A stretch of 64,000 bases of DNA from Mycolicibacterium wolinskyi (GTDB taxonomy: Bacteria; Actinomycetota; Actinomycetes; Mycobacteriales; Mycobacteriaceae): assembly GCF_002101965.1 (NCBI RefSeq), contig NZ_LQQA01000029.1, forward strand, positions 372,001 through 436,000. The letters run 5' to 3'. The position numbers were made by a program, and so were the translations under genes. The notes beneath the pieces are model-generated. The model was not told where the DNA came from. It made no database searches and saw nothing but the letters and a program-made list of their open reading frames with translations. This document shows positions 1 to 8,180 of this stretch, piece by piece (the first letter of the stretch is position 1; each line of letters starts with the position of its first letter).

Positions 1-17
1 CTGATAGGAGTACAGCG

Positions 18-266
18 ATGGCTTACTCGATCACCCGATCCATCTTCGTCATTTCGGCTGCGCTCGCACTGCTGGGCGGCCTTGTCTTCGTGGGATGCCA
101 GGCGATCGGACTGGTCTTCGGAGCCCAATCGTTGGTCGAGGGTCCCAATGGCATCTTCAAAACGATGCTGTGCATCGCTGGATCCGTCGGAGCCATCGCC
201 GCGTTCCTTCTCGGCTACTTGAAACGCGACGTGCCGGCCGAATCGGAGAACGGCGTGGCGCGATGA
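18..266 (+). CDS. Small two-helix membrane protein, unknown function
   Basis: An 82-residue protein with two hydrophobic segments (about residues 7-35 and 48-67), the second followed by a Lys-Arg-Asp cytoplasmic-looking tail. The start ATG is preceded by GGAG about 8 nt upstream. Its TGA overlaps the ATG of the following cyclase-family gene (ATGA), so the two are probably translationally coupled and part of an operon that begins before the window. I recognise no family. Its size and position would suit a small subunit of a transporter encoded upstream, but nothing seen here proves that. Confidence 0.6.
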   Translation: MAYSITRSIFVISAALALLGGLVFVGCQAIGLVFGAQSLVEGPNGIFKTMLCIAGSVGAIAAFLLGYLKRDVPAESENGVAR

Positions 267-1246
267 CCGGCCCGCGCCACTCCCTCCCGACGCGAGATGA
301 ACTGAAACGTCGACCAGGTTCGTTGGGCGGCACTTCCTGGGGGTTGTTCGCCGACCCGTGGCGCGGCGCACCGTCGTTCATCGACGACGCCGCCGTCTTG
401 GGCGCGGTCCGATCCGTCACGCACGGTGAGGTGTTCGGCCTGGACTACCCGATCGACGCGTTCATGCCGGGCATGTCGAAGGCCAGAAAGCCGGTCCGCC
501 ACGTCATCTACGCCAACCACCCCGCCCATCGCGACGACTACCTGGACGGGTACTACCTCCAGTCCTCGAGCCAGATCGACGGGCTGCGCCACCGCAGAGC
601 AGACGACGTGGGCTTCTACGGCGGAGTGCCCGACGAGCGCATCACCGAAGACACCGAAGACCTGGGCATCCAGGTATGGGCCGATGCGCCGATCGTCAGT
701 CGAGGACTACTCGTCGACCTCGCCGGCCACCTCGAATCCAACGGAATGAGCATCGACCATCGCGAGGGGCAGCCGCTCGGTCATGAGCTCATTGTCGAGG
801 CGCTCGTCGCACAATCGATCGAGCCTCGGTGCGGCGACATCATCATGCTCCACACCGGTTGGAGTGAATGGTTTCTCGGTCTCTCACCCGACGAGCGTCG
901 CCAACAACAGGCCAGTGGGCGCGCGTCCGGAATCGCCCAGGGCGAGGAACTTCTCGACTGGGCCTGGGACACGGGCGTGGCGCTCCTCGCAACCGACAAC
1001 TTTGCCGTCGAATGCCTTCCACCGCGGGGGGATTCGCCTTTCATCCAGACCGCGCCGCACGACAAGGGCATGATGCACCAGGAGTTCCTCGCGAAGCTCG
1101 GCATCCCCCTCGGCGAACTGTGGCGGCTCGGACCGCTTGCCCGGCGTATGCGTGCGCTCGGCCGGTGGGAAGCCCTGGTCATCGTCAAGCCATTGAACGT
1201 GCCCGGCGGCGCCGGCTCCCCGGCCAATGCGACGGCGATCCTCTGA
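263..1246 (+). CDS. Cyclase-family metal-dependent hydrolase
   Basis: A 327-residue protein of the cyclase / kynurenine formamidase-like superfamily, which includes arylformamidases and isatin hydrolases; these open rings or cleave amides using Mn or Zn. The region around residues 93-110 (QIDGLRHRR) corresponds to the family's metal-binding HxGTHxDxP segment in the variant form typical of the longer actinobacterial members. A later MLHTGW motif (about residue 194) and a C-terminal DNFAVE segment also fit. The start was chosen at the ATG overlapping the upstream stop, because the in-frame extension further upstream is antisense-like and lies over the small membrane gene. The substrate is unknown. 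It ends 94 bp before the convergent pknK, and I see no clear terminator in that gap. Confidence 0.75.
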   Translation: MTGPRHSLPTRDELKRRPGSLGGTSWGLFADPWRGAPSFIDDAAVLGAVRSVTHGEVFGLDYPIDAFMPGMSKARKPVRHVIYANHPAHRDDYLDGYYLQSSSQIDGLRHRRADDVGFYGGVPDERITEDTEDLGIQVWADAPIVSRGLLVDLAGHLESNGMSIDHREGQPLGHELIVEALVAQSIEPRCGDIIMLHTGWSEWFLGLSPDERRQQQASGRASGIAQGEELLDWAWDTGVALLATDNFAVECLPPRGDSPFIQTAPHDKGMMHQEFLAKLGIPLGELWRLGPLARRMRALGRWEALVIVKPLNVPGGAGSPANATAIL

Positions 1247-1340
1247 CAAACGTGACTGGTGCGCCACCGCCGCGCCTGAGTCGTTGTGGCCGCTTCCTGG
1301 CATGGTTCTCGCCGGAAACCCGTAGTGCCGGCACACCGCC

Positions 1341-4300
1341 TCAGATGCGCTGTGGCACCGCCGCCGCGAGGGCTTGGTCGAGGAACTCGCCCGGTACTTC
1401 GGGCCAGTCGAGCGACCACCGCCCGGCCTGCTGGTCGGCCCGGAGTTCGGCCAGGGTGGCAACGACATGCGGACCACCGTCGACGAGGTAGCGCAGCATC
1501 CGCAATTGTGCGCATTGGGCGGCGACGCCGGCGAGCGTGGCTTTCGCTTCGGCGGTTTGGCTGTCGGCGGCGAGACATGCCCCGAGCAGGCGCCGGGCCC
1601 GCAACAGTGCCTGCGGGTGATTGCGCGTCGCGAGTCGGTCGACCCATTCGCGGGCCCAGCGGCAGGCGAGGGCACGCTTGTCCGGATCGTCTTCGGCGAT
1701 CAGCATGCGGATCGCCGAGGCCTCCTCGAATTGCACGGCGATCTCGTCCATCGCATCGACCGGTTGCCTGCGTGCGTCGTAGGACGTCAGCGGCATCGGG
1801 CCGAACTCCGGATGGGGCGGCAGGCCGAGCCGGATCCGCTCGTGCTCGGCGAGTGCCCGCAGCCGGTTCAGTGACAGGGTGCGCGCGACGCGCGTCGCCT
1901 CGTCCAGCCGTTGCGCTGCCGCCAGCCGGTCCCCCTGGAGCGCTTTGATCCTGGCGTTGATGACGTAGCGGGCGATCTTGAAGTCGACGGAGCCGCCTTC
2001 CGGGCCGAGCTTGTAACCCTCGTCGAGCAGGCGCTCGGCTTCGGTGAGATCGCCGCGCTCGTAGAGCAATTCACCGAGAAGCGAGCTCGCCAGCCGCGCG
2101 GTGTAGGAATGAATGCCGCTGGATCGCTTGGCCGTTCGCAGGGCCCGGCGGAAGTACTTTTCCGCCGCGACGTTGTCGAGCATGAGATGGTGTGCCAACC
2201 CGGTGAAGCACAATCCGTTGACGATGCTGAACGCATCCCCGCTGCGTTCGTAGTACGGTGCGGCCCACGTCTGGATCCGCTCGACCTCGTCCAGGTCGTA
2301 TCGATAGGCGGCTGCGAACGTCGCCACGTTCGCCGCCGACGCAACGGTGAACGGCCGCAGGCGGTCCCGGCGTTGTAGGCACGGCGCGATGTGCTCGTCG
2401 ATACCCGCCAGCCGGTCCGCGCGCAGGTCAACCACACCACGCACGACACCGACATCGGCACGTACATCCTCGATCTCGTCCGCGGACAGCCCCGAGGTAG
2501 CCAGCGTGGCATCCACCTGGGCCAGCGCCTGTTCGGCGGCCGGTATCCGATGCAGGACGATGTTGGCCCAGGCCAGGGCCAGTTGCAGCCGCGGATGGGA
2601 TTGCACTGCCGCAGAAGGCAACTTGGCGGCCAAGCCGATCAGGGTGGCCATCTGGGAGTTGGCGACGAGGGAGATGCCGTCGTTCTCGACCAGGGTCACC
2701 GCACGCTGCTCGTCGCCTGCGGCGAGGGCATGATCGACGGCCTCCCGCACCAGGTGGTGTTCGGCGAACCACTCCGACGCCGTGCAGTGAAGCGCGACCA
2801 CCCGTTCGGGCGAGTCCCGGCTCAGTCGGTGCCGCAGGAAGTCGCGGAACAGTTGGTGGTAGCGGAACCACTGCTCGTCGACACGGTGCAGGAACAAGTC
2901 TCGCTCCTCGACCTGTTCGAGCATGGCCAGCCCGTCCGGTACGCCGCTCAACGCCGAGGCCAGCTCGCCGGAGACGCGTTCGGGAATCGACGTGGTCAGC
3001 AGGAAATCGAGGATGGACGGTTCGAGGGTGTCGAGCACATTCTCGGCGAGAAACTCGCTGATCGCGTGGTGGCGTCCGGTCATCGTCCCGATCAGCCGGA
3101 CCGGATCCTCGCGGTCACGCAGCGAGAGCGATGCCAACTGCAGCGCGGCCACCCAGCCGTCGGTCTTGGCGGTGAGCTCCTCGACGTCGTTGTGGTCGAG
3201 GTCGAGGCCGCCGAGCTCGACGAGAAACGACTCGGACTCGCTGACGTCGAAACGCAGTGCGGTGGCGTCGATTTCGATCAGCTCGTCCTGCATCCGCATC
3301 CGGCTCATCGGTAACCCGGTCTGATTGCGGCTGGTCACCACGATGGTCAGGCCCGATGCGACGTTGTCCAGCAGGTAGCGCAGGGCCGCGATGGTCGCCG
3401 GATCGGTCACCCGCTGCCAGTCGTCGATCACGAGCGTCATCCGCGTATCGGTGGCGTGAATCTCGTTGATGAGTGAGGTCAGAACGTAACGCTCGGCCTC
3501 GTCGCCGTGTTCTTCCAGTACTTCGCCGAGGTCGGACGCGAGCGCGGGTGTCACGGCGCGGATGGCCTCGATGAGATGCGCCAGGAACCAGACGACGTTG
3601 TTGTCGTCGTGGTCGACGGTCAGCCAGGCCACGGCCACGCCGTCGGCCCGCAGGAGTTTCGCCCACTGTGCGGCCAGCGTGCTCTTCCCGAAGCCGGTCG
3701 GGCCGTGGATCACCGTGAGTTTCTTGTTCCGTTGCGCCCGTAGGACATCGATCAGCCGGGCACGCTCCACGAGCGCCTTAGCCGGCATCGGCAGTTGGAA
3801 GCGACTGGCGGGCGCGGGCGGCGTCATCGTCCGCACCCGGTAGCCGGTGGACGGTGTGCCTGGCGTTGCCGGGTCGTAGCGGACGGCCGGGGCCGGAATG
3901 GGGACCGGCATGTCGTCGACCGGTAAGCCGTGACGACGTTGCAATTCGCGCAACTGTTCGCCGAACGCTTCCGCGCTCGCGGGGCGGTCCTTGACGTCGC
4001 GGGACATCGCCTGCTCGATCACGCCGCAGATGTCGGCCGGCAGGCCCGATTCCCGCAGATTCGGCATGGGGTGCTGGGTTATCCGCAGGAACTGCGCGAC
4101 CATCTGCTCACCCTTGCGACGCTCGAACACCGCGTGCCCGGTGCCGGCACTGAACAGTGTCGACGCGAGGCTGTACACGTCGGAGGTGACGCCGGGCGGC
4201 TGACCGAGCAGGACTTCGGGAGCGGTGTAGGCGGGGGAGCCCATGACCGCGCCGTCCCCGGTTTCGAAACCACCGATGATGCGGGCGATACCGAAATCGG

Positions 4301-4796
4301 TCAGCTGGGGTTCGCCGTATTCGGTGAGCAGGATGTTCGCCGGTTTGACGTCGCGGTGCAGCATGCCCCGACGGTGGGCGGTCTCCAGCGCGCCCGCCAT
4401 CTTCACTCCGATGCGTAGCGCGTCGCGCCAGCCGATGGGTCCGCTGTCGGCGATCTTCGTGCCGAGCGAACCGTGCGGGTGGTACTGCATGACGATGTAG
4501 GGCCGGCCGCTCGCTGTTGTGCCGACCTGAAAGATGTTGACGATGTTCGGATGGCCGGACAGTTTGCCCATGGCGACCTGCTCGCGCATGAACCGCTCGA
4601 GATTGTCCGGCTCCAGATCGGCGGTGAGAACCTTGACCGCGACGGTGCGGTCCAGCGTGCGCTGGATGCAGCGGTAGACGACGCCGAATCCGCCCTGCCC
4701 GATCTCCGCCGGATCCTGGAAACCGGCTGCCTCCAACTCCGCCGGAATCCCGGCGGGCAGGTCCCGTTGCGTGGGCAACGGGTCGTTGCGCCCCAT
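1341..4796 (-). CDS. pknK: Serine/threonine protein kinase PknK (kinase-AAA-TPR fusion)
   Basis: A 1151-residue soluble protein. Residues about 20-290 are a Hanks-type kinase: glycine loop GQGGFGVVY at 34, catalytic Lys55 (VAVK), HRDVKPAN with Asp149, DFG at 167-169 and SPAY/APE at 187-193. A Pro-rich linker (about 295-340) leads to a P-loop ATPase (GPTGFGKST near 365) with a Walker-B-like LVIDDW motif, then a long helical TPR/MalT-like repeat region to the C-terminus. I see no C-terminal LuxR DNA-binding helix. This matches mycobacterial PknK, a cytosolic kinase reported to affect growth, translation and the activity of the regulator VirS. There is no transmembrane segment, unlike most mycobacterial Pkn kinases. 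The start has GAGG 6 nt upstream. It is transcribed towards the cyclase-family gene. Confidence 0.95.
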   Translation of the reverse strand: MGRNDPLPTQRDLPAGIPAELEAAGFQDPAEIGQGGFGVVYRCIQRTLDRTVAVKVLTADLEPDNLERFMREQVAMGKLSGHPNIVNIFQVGTTASGRPYIVMQYHPHGSLGTKIADSGPIGWRDALRIGVKMAGALETAHRRGMLHRDVKPANILLTEYGEPQLTDFGIARIIGGFETGDGAVMGSPAYTAPEVLLGQPPGVTSDVYSLASTLFSAGTGHAVFERRKGEQMVAQFLRITQHPMPNLRESGLPADICGVIEQAMSRDVKDRPASAEAFGEQLRELQRRHGLPVDDMPVPIPAPAVRYDPATPGTPSTGYRVRTMTPPAPASRFQLPMPAKALVERARLIDVLRAQRNKKLTVIHGPTGFGKSTLAAQWAKLLRADGVAVAWLTVDHDDNNVVWFLAHLIEAIRAVTPALASDLGEVLEEHGDEAERYVLTSLINEIHATDTRMTLVIDDWQRVTDPATIAALRYLLDNVASGLTIVVTSRNQTGLPMSRMRMQDELIEIDATALRFDVSESESFLVELGGLDLDHNDVEELTAKTDGWVAALQLASLSLRDREDPVRLIGTMTGRHHAISEFLAENVLDTLEPSILDFLLTTSIPERVSGELASALSGVPDGLAMLEQVEERDLFLHRVDEQWFRYHQLFRDFLRHRLSRDSPERVVALHCTASEWFAEHHLVREAVDHALAAGDEQRAVTLVENDGISLVANSQMATLIGLAAKLPSAAVQSHPRLQLALAWANIVLHRIPAAEQALAQVDATLATSGLSADEIEDVRADVGVVRGVVDLRADRLAGIDEHIAPCLQRRDRLRPFTVASAANVATFAAAYRYDLDEVERIQTWAAPYYERSGDAFSIVNGLCFTGLAHHLMLDNVAAEKYFRRALRTAKRSSGIHSYTARLASSLLGELLYERGDLTEAERLLDEGYKLGPEGGSVDFKIARYVINARIKALQGDRLAAAQRLDEATRVARTLSLNRLRALAEHERIRLGLPPHPEFGPMPLTSYDARRQPVDAMDEIAVQFEEASAIRMLIAEDDPDKRALACRWAREWVDRLATRNHPQALLRARRLLGACLAADSQTAEAKATLAGVAAQCAQLRMLRYLVDGGPHVVATLAELRADQQAGRWSLDWPEVPGEFLDQALAAAVPQRI

Positions 4797-4889
4797 CGTT
4801 CGCCTCGAAACTCCAGTGGCGTCATGGCAGCAGCACAGCCGCCTAACCGAGCATAACGCTGGATTTGCCAGCAGGCGGGCGAAACTGGG

Positions 4890-5633
4890 CTACGCCGACA
4901 TCCGGTCCAGGTAGTCGGGGCCGCCGACGTAGACGATCCCCGACGGATGGGGCGTCGTCGCTGCGTTGGCGATCGCGGCCGCGAATTCGCTCACGGTCGG
5001 CAGCGGTGACTTGCTGCGGCGTTCTTCGACGGCCGATGGATCGCGACGCTCCAGGAGCTTGATGATGATCGTGCCGTCGATCATGTCGCCGGAGACCACG
5101 GTGAAATGGATTCCTCGCCGGTCGAATTCGTGGCGCATCGTATAGAGCGCGGTCTCGCCGGCTCGTTTGCTCGCCGCGATGGGTGCATAGCCCTTCGGCA
5201 CCGCTTTGTGCGGGAAGAAGTGGGCTTGGTGGCTCGTGACGAACACGATGTGCGCGCCCGCAGGCATCAGCGGCATGGCCAGTTGTGCAAGCCGACGCTG
5301 CGCGTCGCGGTTGAGGCGCATGGCATAGCCCGGGTCGGCGCCCAGCTCGAGCCCGCCGGAGGCGTTGAGCACCAACACATCCAGCTTGCCGAACCGGTGG
5401 GCGACGTCATCGATCATCGCGGCGGCAGCGGCCTCGTCGGAGATGTCGGCGCCGAGCGTGGAGGCGTGGCCTCCGGCGCTGCGGATGGTGTCGGCAATCG
5501 TGTCCGCGCGTTTGGCCTTCTCGCGGTAGTTGACGATGACGTGGGTGTCGGGGCCGGCGAGCTGCTGGGCGACTTCGGCGCCGATGCCTCGCGATGCTCC
5601 GGTCACCAGGGCGATCCGTGCGTTCTCGTGCAT
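4890..5633 (-). CDS. Atypical SDR-family oxidoreductase
   Basis: A 247-residue short-chain dehydrogenase/reductase with an N-terminal Rossmann fold: TGASRGIG at 11-18, NAS at 90-92 and the active-site Ser at about 134 (VTSHQ). The usual YxxxK pair is not in register. The only nearby tyrosine, Tyr149, is seven residues before Lys156 (YAPIAASK), so the residue four before the Lys is Ile. This may be a feature of a subfamily rather than a broken enzyme. The start ATG has GGAAGGAA upstream. It is followed by pknK only across a 93-bp gap from the kinase start, and both genes are on the minus strand, so the SDR could be read together with nothing or may terminate at the weak GCTGG/CCAGC repeat at 4858-4872, which lies just after its stop. 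The substrate is unknown. Confidence 0.85.
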   Translation of the reverse strand: MHENARIALVTGASRGIGAEVAQQLAGPDTHVIVNYREKAKRADTIADTIRSAGGHASTLGADISDEAAAAAMIDDVAHRFGKLDVLVLNASGGLELGADPGYAMRLNRDAQRRLAQLAMPLMPAGAHIVFVTSHQAHFFPHKAVPKGYAPIAASKRAGETALYTMRHEFDRRGIHFTVVSGDMIDGTIIIKLLERRDPSAVEERRSKSPLPTVSEFAAAIANAATTPHPSGIVYVGGPDYLDRMSA

Positions 5634-5712
5634 GTCGGGTTCCTTCCGTCACTGCCGATGCGGTCTGCGCTCTGACGAGAGGCCACGACCGCTATGAGGA
5701 CCCACCGTACAC

Positions 5713-5734
5713 GCTCTTTAAGAAAAATAAGAGC
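5713..5734. promoter_or_regulatory. AT-rich inverted repeat upstream of the SDR gene
   Basis: In the 180-bp gap before the SDR start lies GCTCTT, a 10-nt A/T-rich centre, then AAGAGC. The patch (about 5713-5745, with a CTTAAGG just after it) is strikingly AT-rich for this genome. It lies about 80 bp upstream of the SDR ATG, a suitable place for an operator or promoter. No regulator is assigned. Confidence 0.3.
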
Positions 5735-5813
5735 AACTTAAGGTCACGGTAAGGCAGAGGAAGGGCGGCGTCCACCGCTACCTTGACGTCGAGAAACCGC
5801 GGTAAGGACTACG

Positions 5814-6014
5814 TCACGACCGGTGGAAACGCCATGCGGCGTACGCGATGGCGGCGCCCACCACCAGGATGATCGGCCCGAGGACCGACCACGTGGTGGT
5901 GTTGCTCATCGGGCTGCCGCCGACGACACCGAAGCCCTGCAGTGCAAAGAGCAGACCGCACAGCGCGATGAACACACCGACAATGCCGAACACGACGACG
6001 AGAGCCCTGCGCAC
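5814..6014 (-). CDS. Small membrane protein, unknown function
   Basis: A 66-residue protein with two hydrophobic helices (about residues 4-30 and 44-60) and an Arg-rich C-terminus (WRFHRS). The GTG start was chosen because it lies 18 bp after the stop of the acyl-CoA dehydrogenase and a GGCGG sequence precedes it. Any longer reading frame would run through the dehydrogenase in a wrong frame. It is the last gene of the TetR / acyl-CoA dehydrogenase transcription unit. No family is recognised. The role could be accessory to a membrane process or none related to its neighbour. Confidence 0.5.
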   Translation of the reverse strand: MRRALVVVFGIVGVFIALCGLLFALQGFGVVGGSPMSNTTTWSVLGPIILVVGAAIAYAAWRFHRS

Positions 6015-6031
6015 ACCGCCGACAGTACTCG

Positions 6032-7243
6032 CTACCGGATCGACAATCCGGTCAGCGCGCGCGAGATCACCAGGCGCTGAATCTCGCTCGTCCCTTCGAA
6101 GATCGTGAAGATCTTGGCGTCGCGGTGCATGCGCTCGACCGGATAGTCGCGGGTGTAGCCGTTGCCGCCGAGGATCTGGATGGCCTCGTCGGTCACGTAA
6201 ACGGCGGTCTCGCTGGCCACGAGCTTGGCCATCGACCCTTCGGCGGAGTCGAAGTTCTGGTTGTTGCGGGCCATCCAGCCGGCTCGCCACACCAGCAGCC
6301 GCGCGGCGTCGATCCGGCTCTTCATGTCGGCGAGCTTGAACGCGACAGCCTGGAACTCGCCGATCTTACGGCCGAATTGCTCACGCTGGCAGGCGTAGTC
6401 GAGGGCGTACTCGTAGGCCGCGCGCGCCACGCCGACCGCCATGGCGCCGACGCTCGGCCGGGTGCGTTCGAAGGTCCTCATCGCGGCCTGCCCGCGGGCC
6501 GACGAACCGGACTTGACGCGGGCGATCCGCTCCTCGAACTTCTCCCGGCCGCCGAGGATGAGATCTTCCGACAACCGGACGTTGTCGAGCACCACCTCGG
6601 CCGTGTGCGATGCCCGGATGCCGTGCTTCTTGAATTTCTGTCCTTGCACGAGGCCGTGCGTGCCGGGCGGGATGATGAACGTCGCCTGGCCGCGGGAGCC
6701 GAGTTCGGGGTAGACCGACGCAACCACGATGTGGACGTTGGCGATGCCGCCGTTGGTGGCCCAGGTCTTGGTGCCGTTGAGTACCCACTCACGCGTTGCC
6801 TCGTCCCACCGGGCCCGGGTGCGAATGGCGCCGACGTCGGATCCCGCATCGGGTTCCGACGAACAGAACGCGCCGAGCTTCGGTTCGTCGGCGGTGCCGA
6901 ACATCTCCGGCAGCCAGCGGCCGAGTTGTTCGGGAGTTCCGTTGCCCGCCAAGGCCGCTGCCGCCAGTCCCGTGCCCAGAATCGACAGTGCGATGCCCGC
7001 GTCGCCCCAGAACAACTCCTCGAAGACCGTGAGCATGCCGAGGCCCGACGGCTCGGCCGCCTGCTGGGCGAACAGTTCGGGGGAGTAGAGGCCGACCTTG
7101 GCGGCCTCCTGGATCACCGGCCACGGCGTCTCTTCGCGCTCATCCCATTCCGCGGCGGCGGGCCGGACGACGTCGGCCGCGAACCGGTGCACCCAGTCTC
7201 GGACCTCGATCACGTCGTCGCTGAGTTGTAGTGAGAACGTCAC
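6032..7243 (-). CDS. Acyl-CoA dehydrogenase
   Basis: A 403-residue FAD-dependent acyl-CoA dehydrogenase (FadE type), which puts an alpha,beta double bond into acyl-CoA. It has the family's three-part layout: helical N-domain, central beta domain with CSSEPDAGSD and W-TNG motifs (about 130-175), and a C-terminal helical domain with QILGGNGYTRDYPVERMHRDAK and then IFEGTSE, whose Glu is the usual catalytic base. The GTG start has AGGAG 8 nt upstream. It lies 27 bp downstream of the TetR gene, so the two are probably co-transcribed. This is the only acyl-CoA enzyme of the region on the minus strand, pointing away from the large operon at 8.2 kb. The substrate chain is not evident. Confidence 0.9.
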   Translation of the reverse strand: MTFSLQLSDDVIEVRDWVHRFAADVVRPAAAEWDEREETPWPVIQEAAKVGLYSPELFAQQAAEPSGLGMLTVFEELFWGDAGIALSILGTGLAAAALAGNGTPEQLGRWLPEMFGTADEPKLGAFCSSEPDAGSDVGAIRTRARWDEATREWVLNGTKTWATNGGIANVHIVVASVYPELGSRGQATFIIPPGTHGLVQGQKFKKHGIRASHTAEVVLDNVRLSEDLILGGREKFEERIARVKSGSSARGQAAMRTFERTRPSVGAMAVGVARAAYEYALDYACQREQFGRKIGEFQAVAFKLADMKSRIDAARLLVWRAGWMARNNQNFDSAEGSMAKLVASETAVYVTDEAIQILGGNGYTRDYPVERMHRDAKIFTIFEGTSEIQRLVISRALTGLSIR

Positions 7244-7270
7244 GGCTTTACTCCTGAATATGGTTGGGGT

Positions 7271-7876
7271 TCAACGGTTGTGCAGTCGGTGTTGTTCGAT
7301 AAGGCTGACCGTCTGGACCACCCACGCCTCGAAGTAGCGGTCGTGGTCGACGTTGCCGGGGGAACGCCCGGTCAGCGCCCGCAGTGTCGCGGCGTAGGAA
7401 AGTGATGCGATCGCGACCGCCGCACTGGCCTCGGGGTCGGGAATGTTCGTGCGGCCGGCGCGGTTGGACGCCGTCAGCTCGTCGGCGAATCGTTGGTAGG
7501 CGTTGTCGGTGATGACCTGCCACGTCTTCTGATCGAGTTCGCCGAGTTCGTGCGGCTCGCGCAACATGACCCTGAGCAGTTCCTCGCTCTGGGTCAGATT
7601 GGTCCAGATCAGCTCGCCGGCGCTGCGCACGGCGTCCTCGACTGACCTGGGCTTTCCGGCATCGAACTCTTCGCGCGCGGCGACGATGCTGTCGATGCGG
7701 TGCGTGACGGCGGCCTCGAGAAGCTCGCGCTTGGAGCCGAAATGCTTGTACAGCGCACCCGACCCCGGCGCCAAGCCGGACTCCTGCTGGATCTCGGCCA
7801 CCGACGTCGCCGCGTAACCCTTGGCGGCGAACAGCTTGAGCGCCGCGGCCAAGAGCCGGTCTCGTCCCGTGGGCAT
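7271..7876 (-). CDS. TetR-family transcriptional repressor
   Basis: A 201-residue regulator. Its N-terminal helix-turn-helix is clear (RDRLLAAALKLFAAKGY, then VAEIQQESGLAPGSGALYKHFGSKRELL), followed by an all-helical ligand-binding domain. The start chosen is the ATG next to the operator-like palindrome; an in-frame GTG at 7897 would add seven residues, and longer extensions cross the regulatory region. It heads a minus-strand unit with the acyl-CoA dehydrogenase and faces the large plus-strand catabolic operon. By analogy with other TetR genes next to FadE genes, the ligand is probably an acyl-CoA or free acid. The palindrome touching its start codon suggests autoregulation. Confidence 0.85.
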   Translation of the reverse strand: MPTGRDRLLAAALKLFAAKGYAATSVAEIQQESGLAPGSGALYKHFGSKRELLEAAVTHRIDSIVAAREEFDAGKPRSVEDAVRSAGELIWTNLTQSEELLRVMLREPHELGELDQKTWQVITDNAYQRFADELTASNRAGRTNIPDPEASAAVAIASLSYAATLRALTGRSPGNVDHDRYFEAWVVQTVSLIEQHRLHNR

Positions 7877-7898
7877 GGTGAGAGAGTACTCACTCACC
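7877..7898. promoter_or_regulatory. Near-perfect 22-bp palindrome, probable TetR operator
   Basis: The sequence begins GGTGAG and ends CTCACC around a central AGTACT. On reverse complement, 20 of 22 positions match. It abuts the ATG of the TetR gene, so a bound repressor would block its transcription or translation. The rest of the 7877-8180 intergenic stretch holds the GntR boxes described separately and no gene I can support. Confidence 0.6.
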
Positions 7899-7945
7899 TT
7901 TGTGCGCGCACGGCGGGTGGCCGGTAGCAGCCTCCGCAGTCGATG

Positions 7946-7958
7946 AATGTTGGACATT
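7946..7958. promoter_or_regulatory. GntR/FadR-type box (AATGT-N3-ACATT), copy 1
   Basis: A perfect inverted repeat of AATGT and ACATT around TGG. The same motif stands in front of the GntR gene at 23042-23056. It matches the general xTGT-N3-ACAx form of operators of the FadR/FCD branch of GntR proteins. It lies 70 bp upstream of the TetR start, in the divergent promoter region between the TetR unit and the catabolic operon. Confidence 0.55.
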
Positions 7959-8061
7959 ACGCTGACCTCACATTCGACCGGATCGTATTTGTGCAGGTAA
8001 GGGCTATTTAGTCGGATGCTCCGATGAGCACAAGGCGCATTGGCCGACGAACTGCAATGTA

Positions 8062-8093
8062 AATGTTGGACCTTGCACCAAATGTCCAACAGA
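8062..8093. promoter_or_regulatory. Two further degenerate GntR-type boxes before the catabolic operon
   Basis: AATGT-TGG-ACCTT (8062-8074) and AATGT-CCA-ACAGA (8081-8093) are 19 bp apart. Each has a perfect left half and a degenerate right half of the AATGT-N3-ACATT box. Extra AATGT or ACATT half sites occur at 7970, 8056 and 8107. The pair also forms a larger inverted repeat (TGTTGGA / TCCAACA). They lie about 90-120 bp upstream of the transporter start, where a repressor or activator of the operon would bind. Confidence 0.5.
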
Positions 8094-8180
8094 AGTTATG
8101 GTGTCGAATGTAGACGTAGTCCGCGTTACACCGGTGCCGAATTCCGCACCGGGTCATACTTCGTCAAGAGAGGAAGCGGC

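Noticed and set aside
95..262. N-terminal extension of the cyclase-family reading frame upstream of 263
   Set aside because: It overlaps the small membrane gene in another frame, has an Arg-rich antisense-like composition, and the ATG at 263 fits the operon overlap.
4858..4872. GCTGG-N5-CCAGC as a terminator between SDR and pknK
   Set aside because: The stem is only 5 bp with no T-run, too weak to claim as a terminator.
6015..6290. Upstream extension of the small membrane protein frame
   Set aside because: That part is a frame-shifted reading of the acyl-CoA dehydrogenase, with a basic, low-complexity composition. Only the segment from 6014 on is hydrophobic and gene-like.
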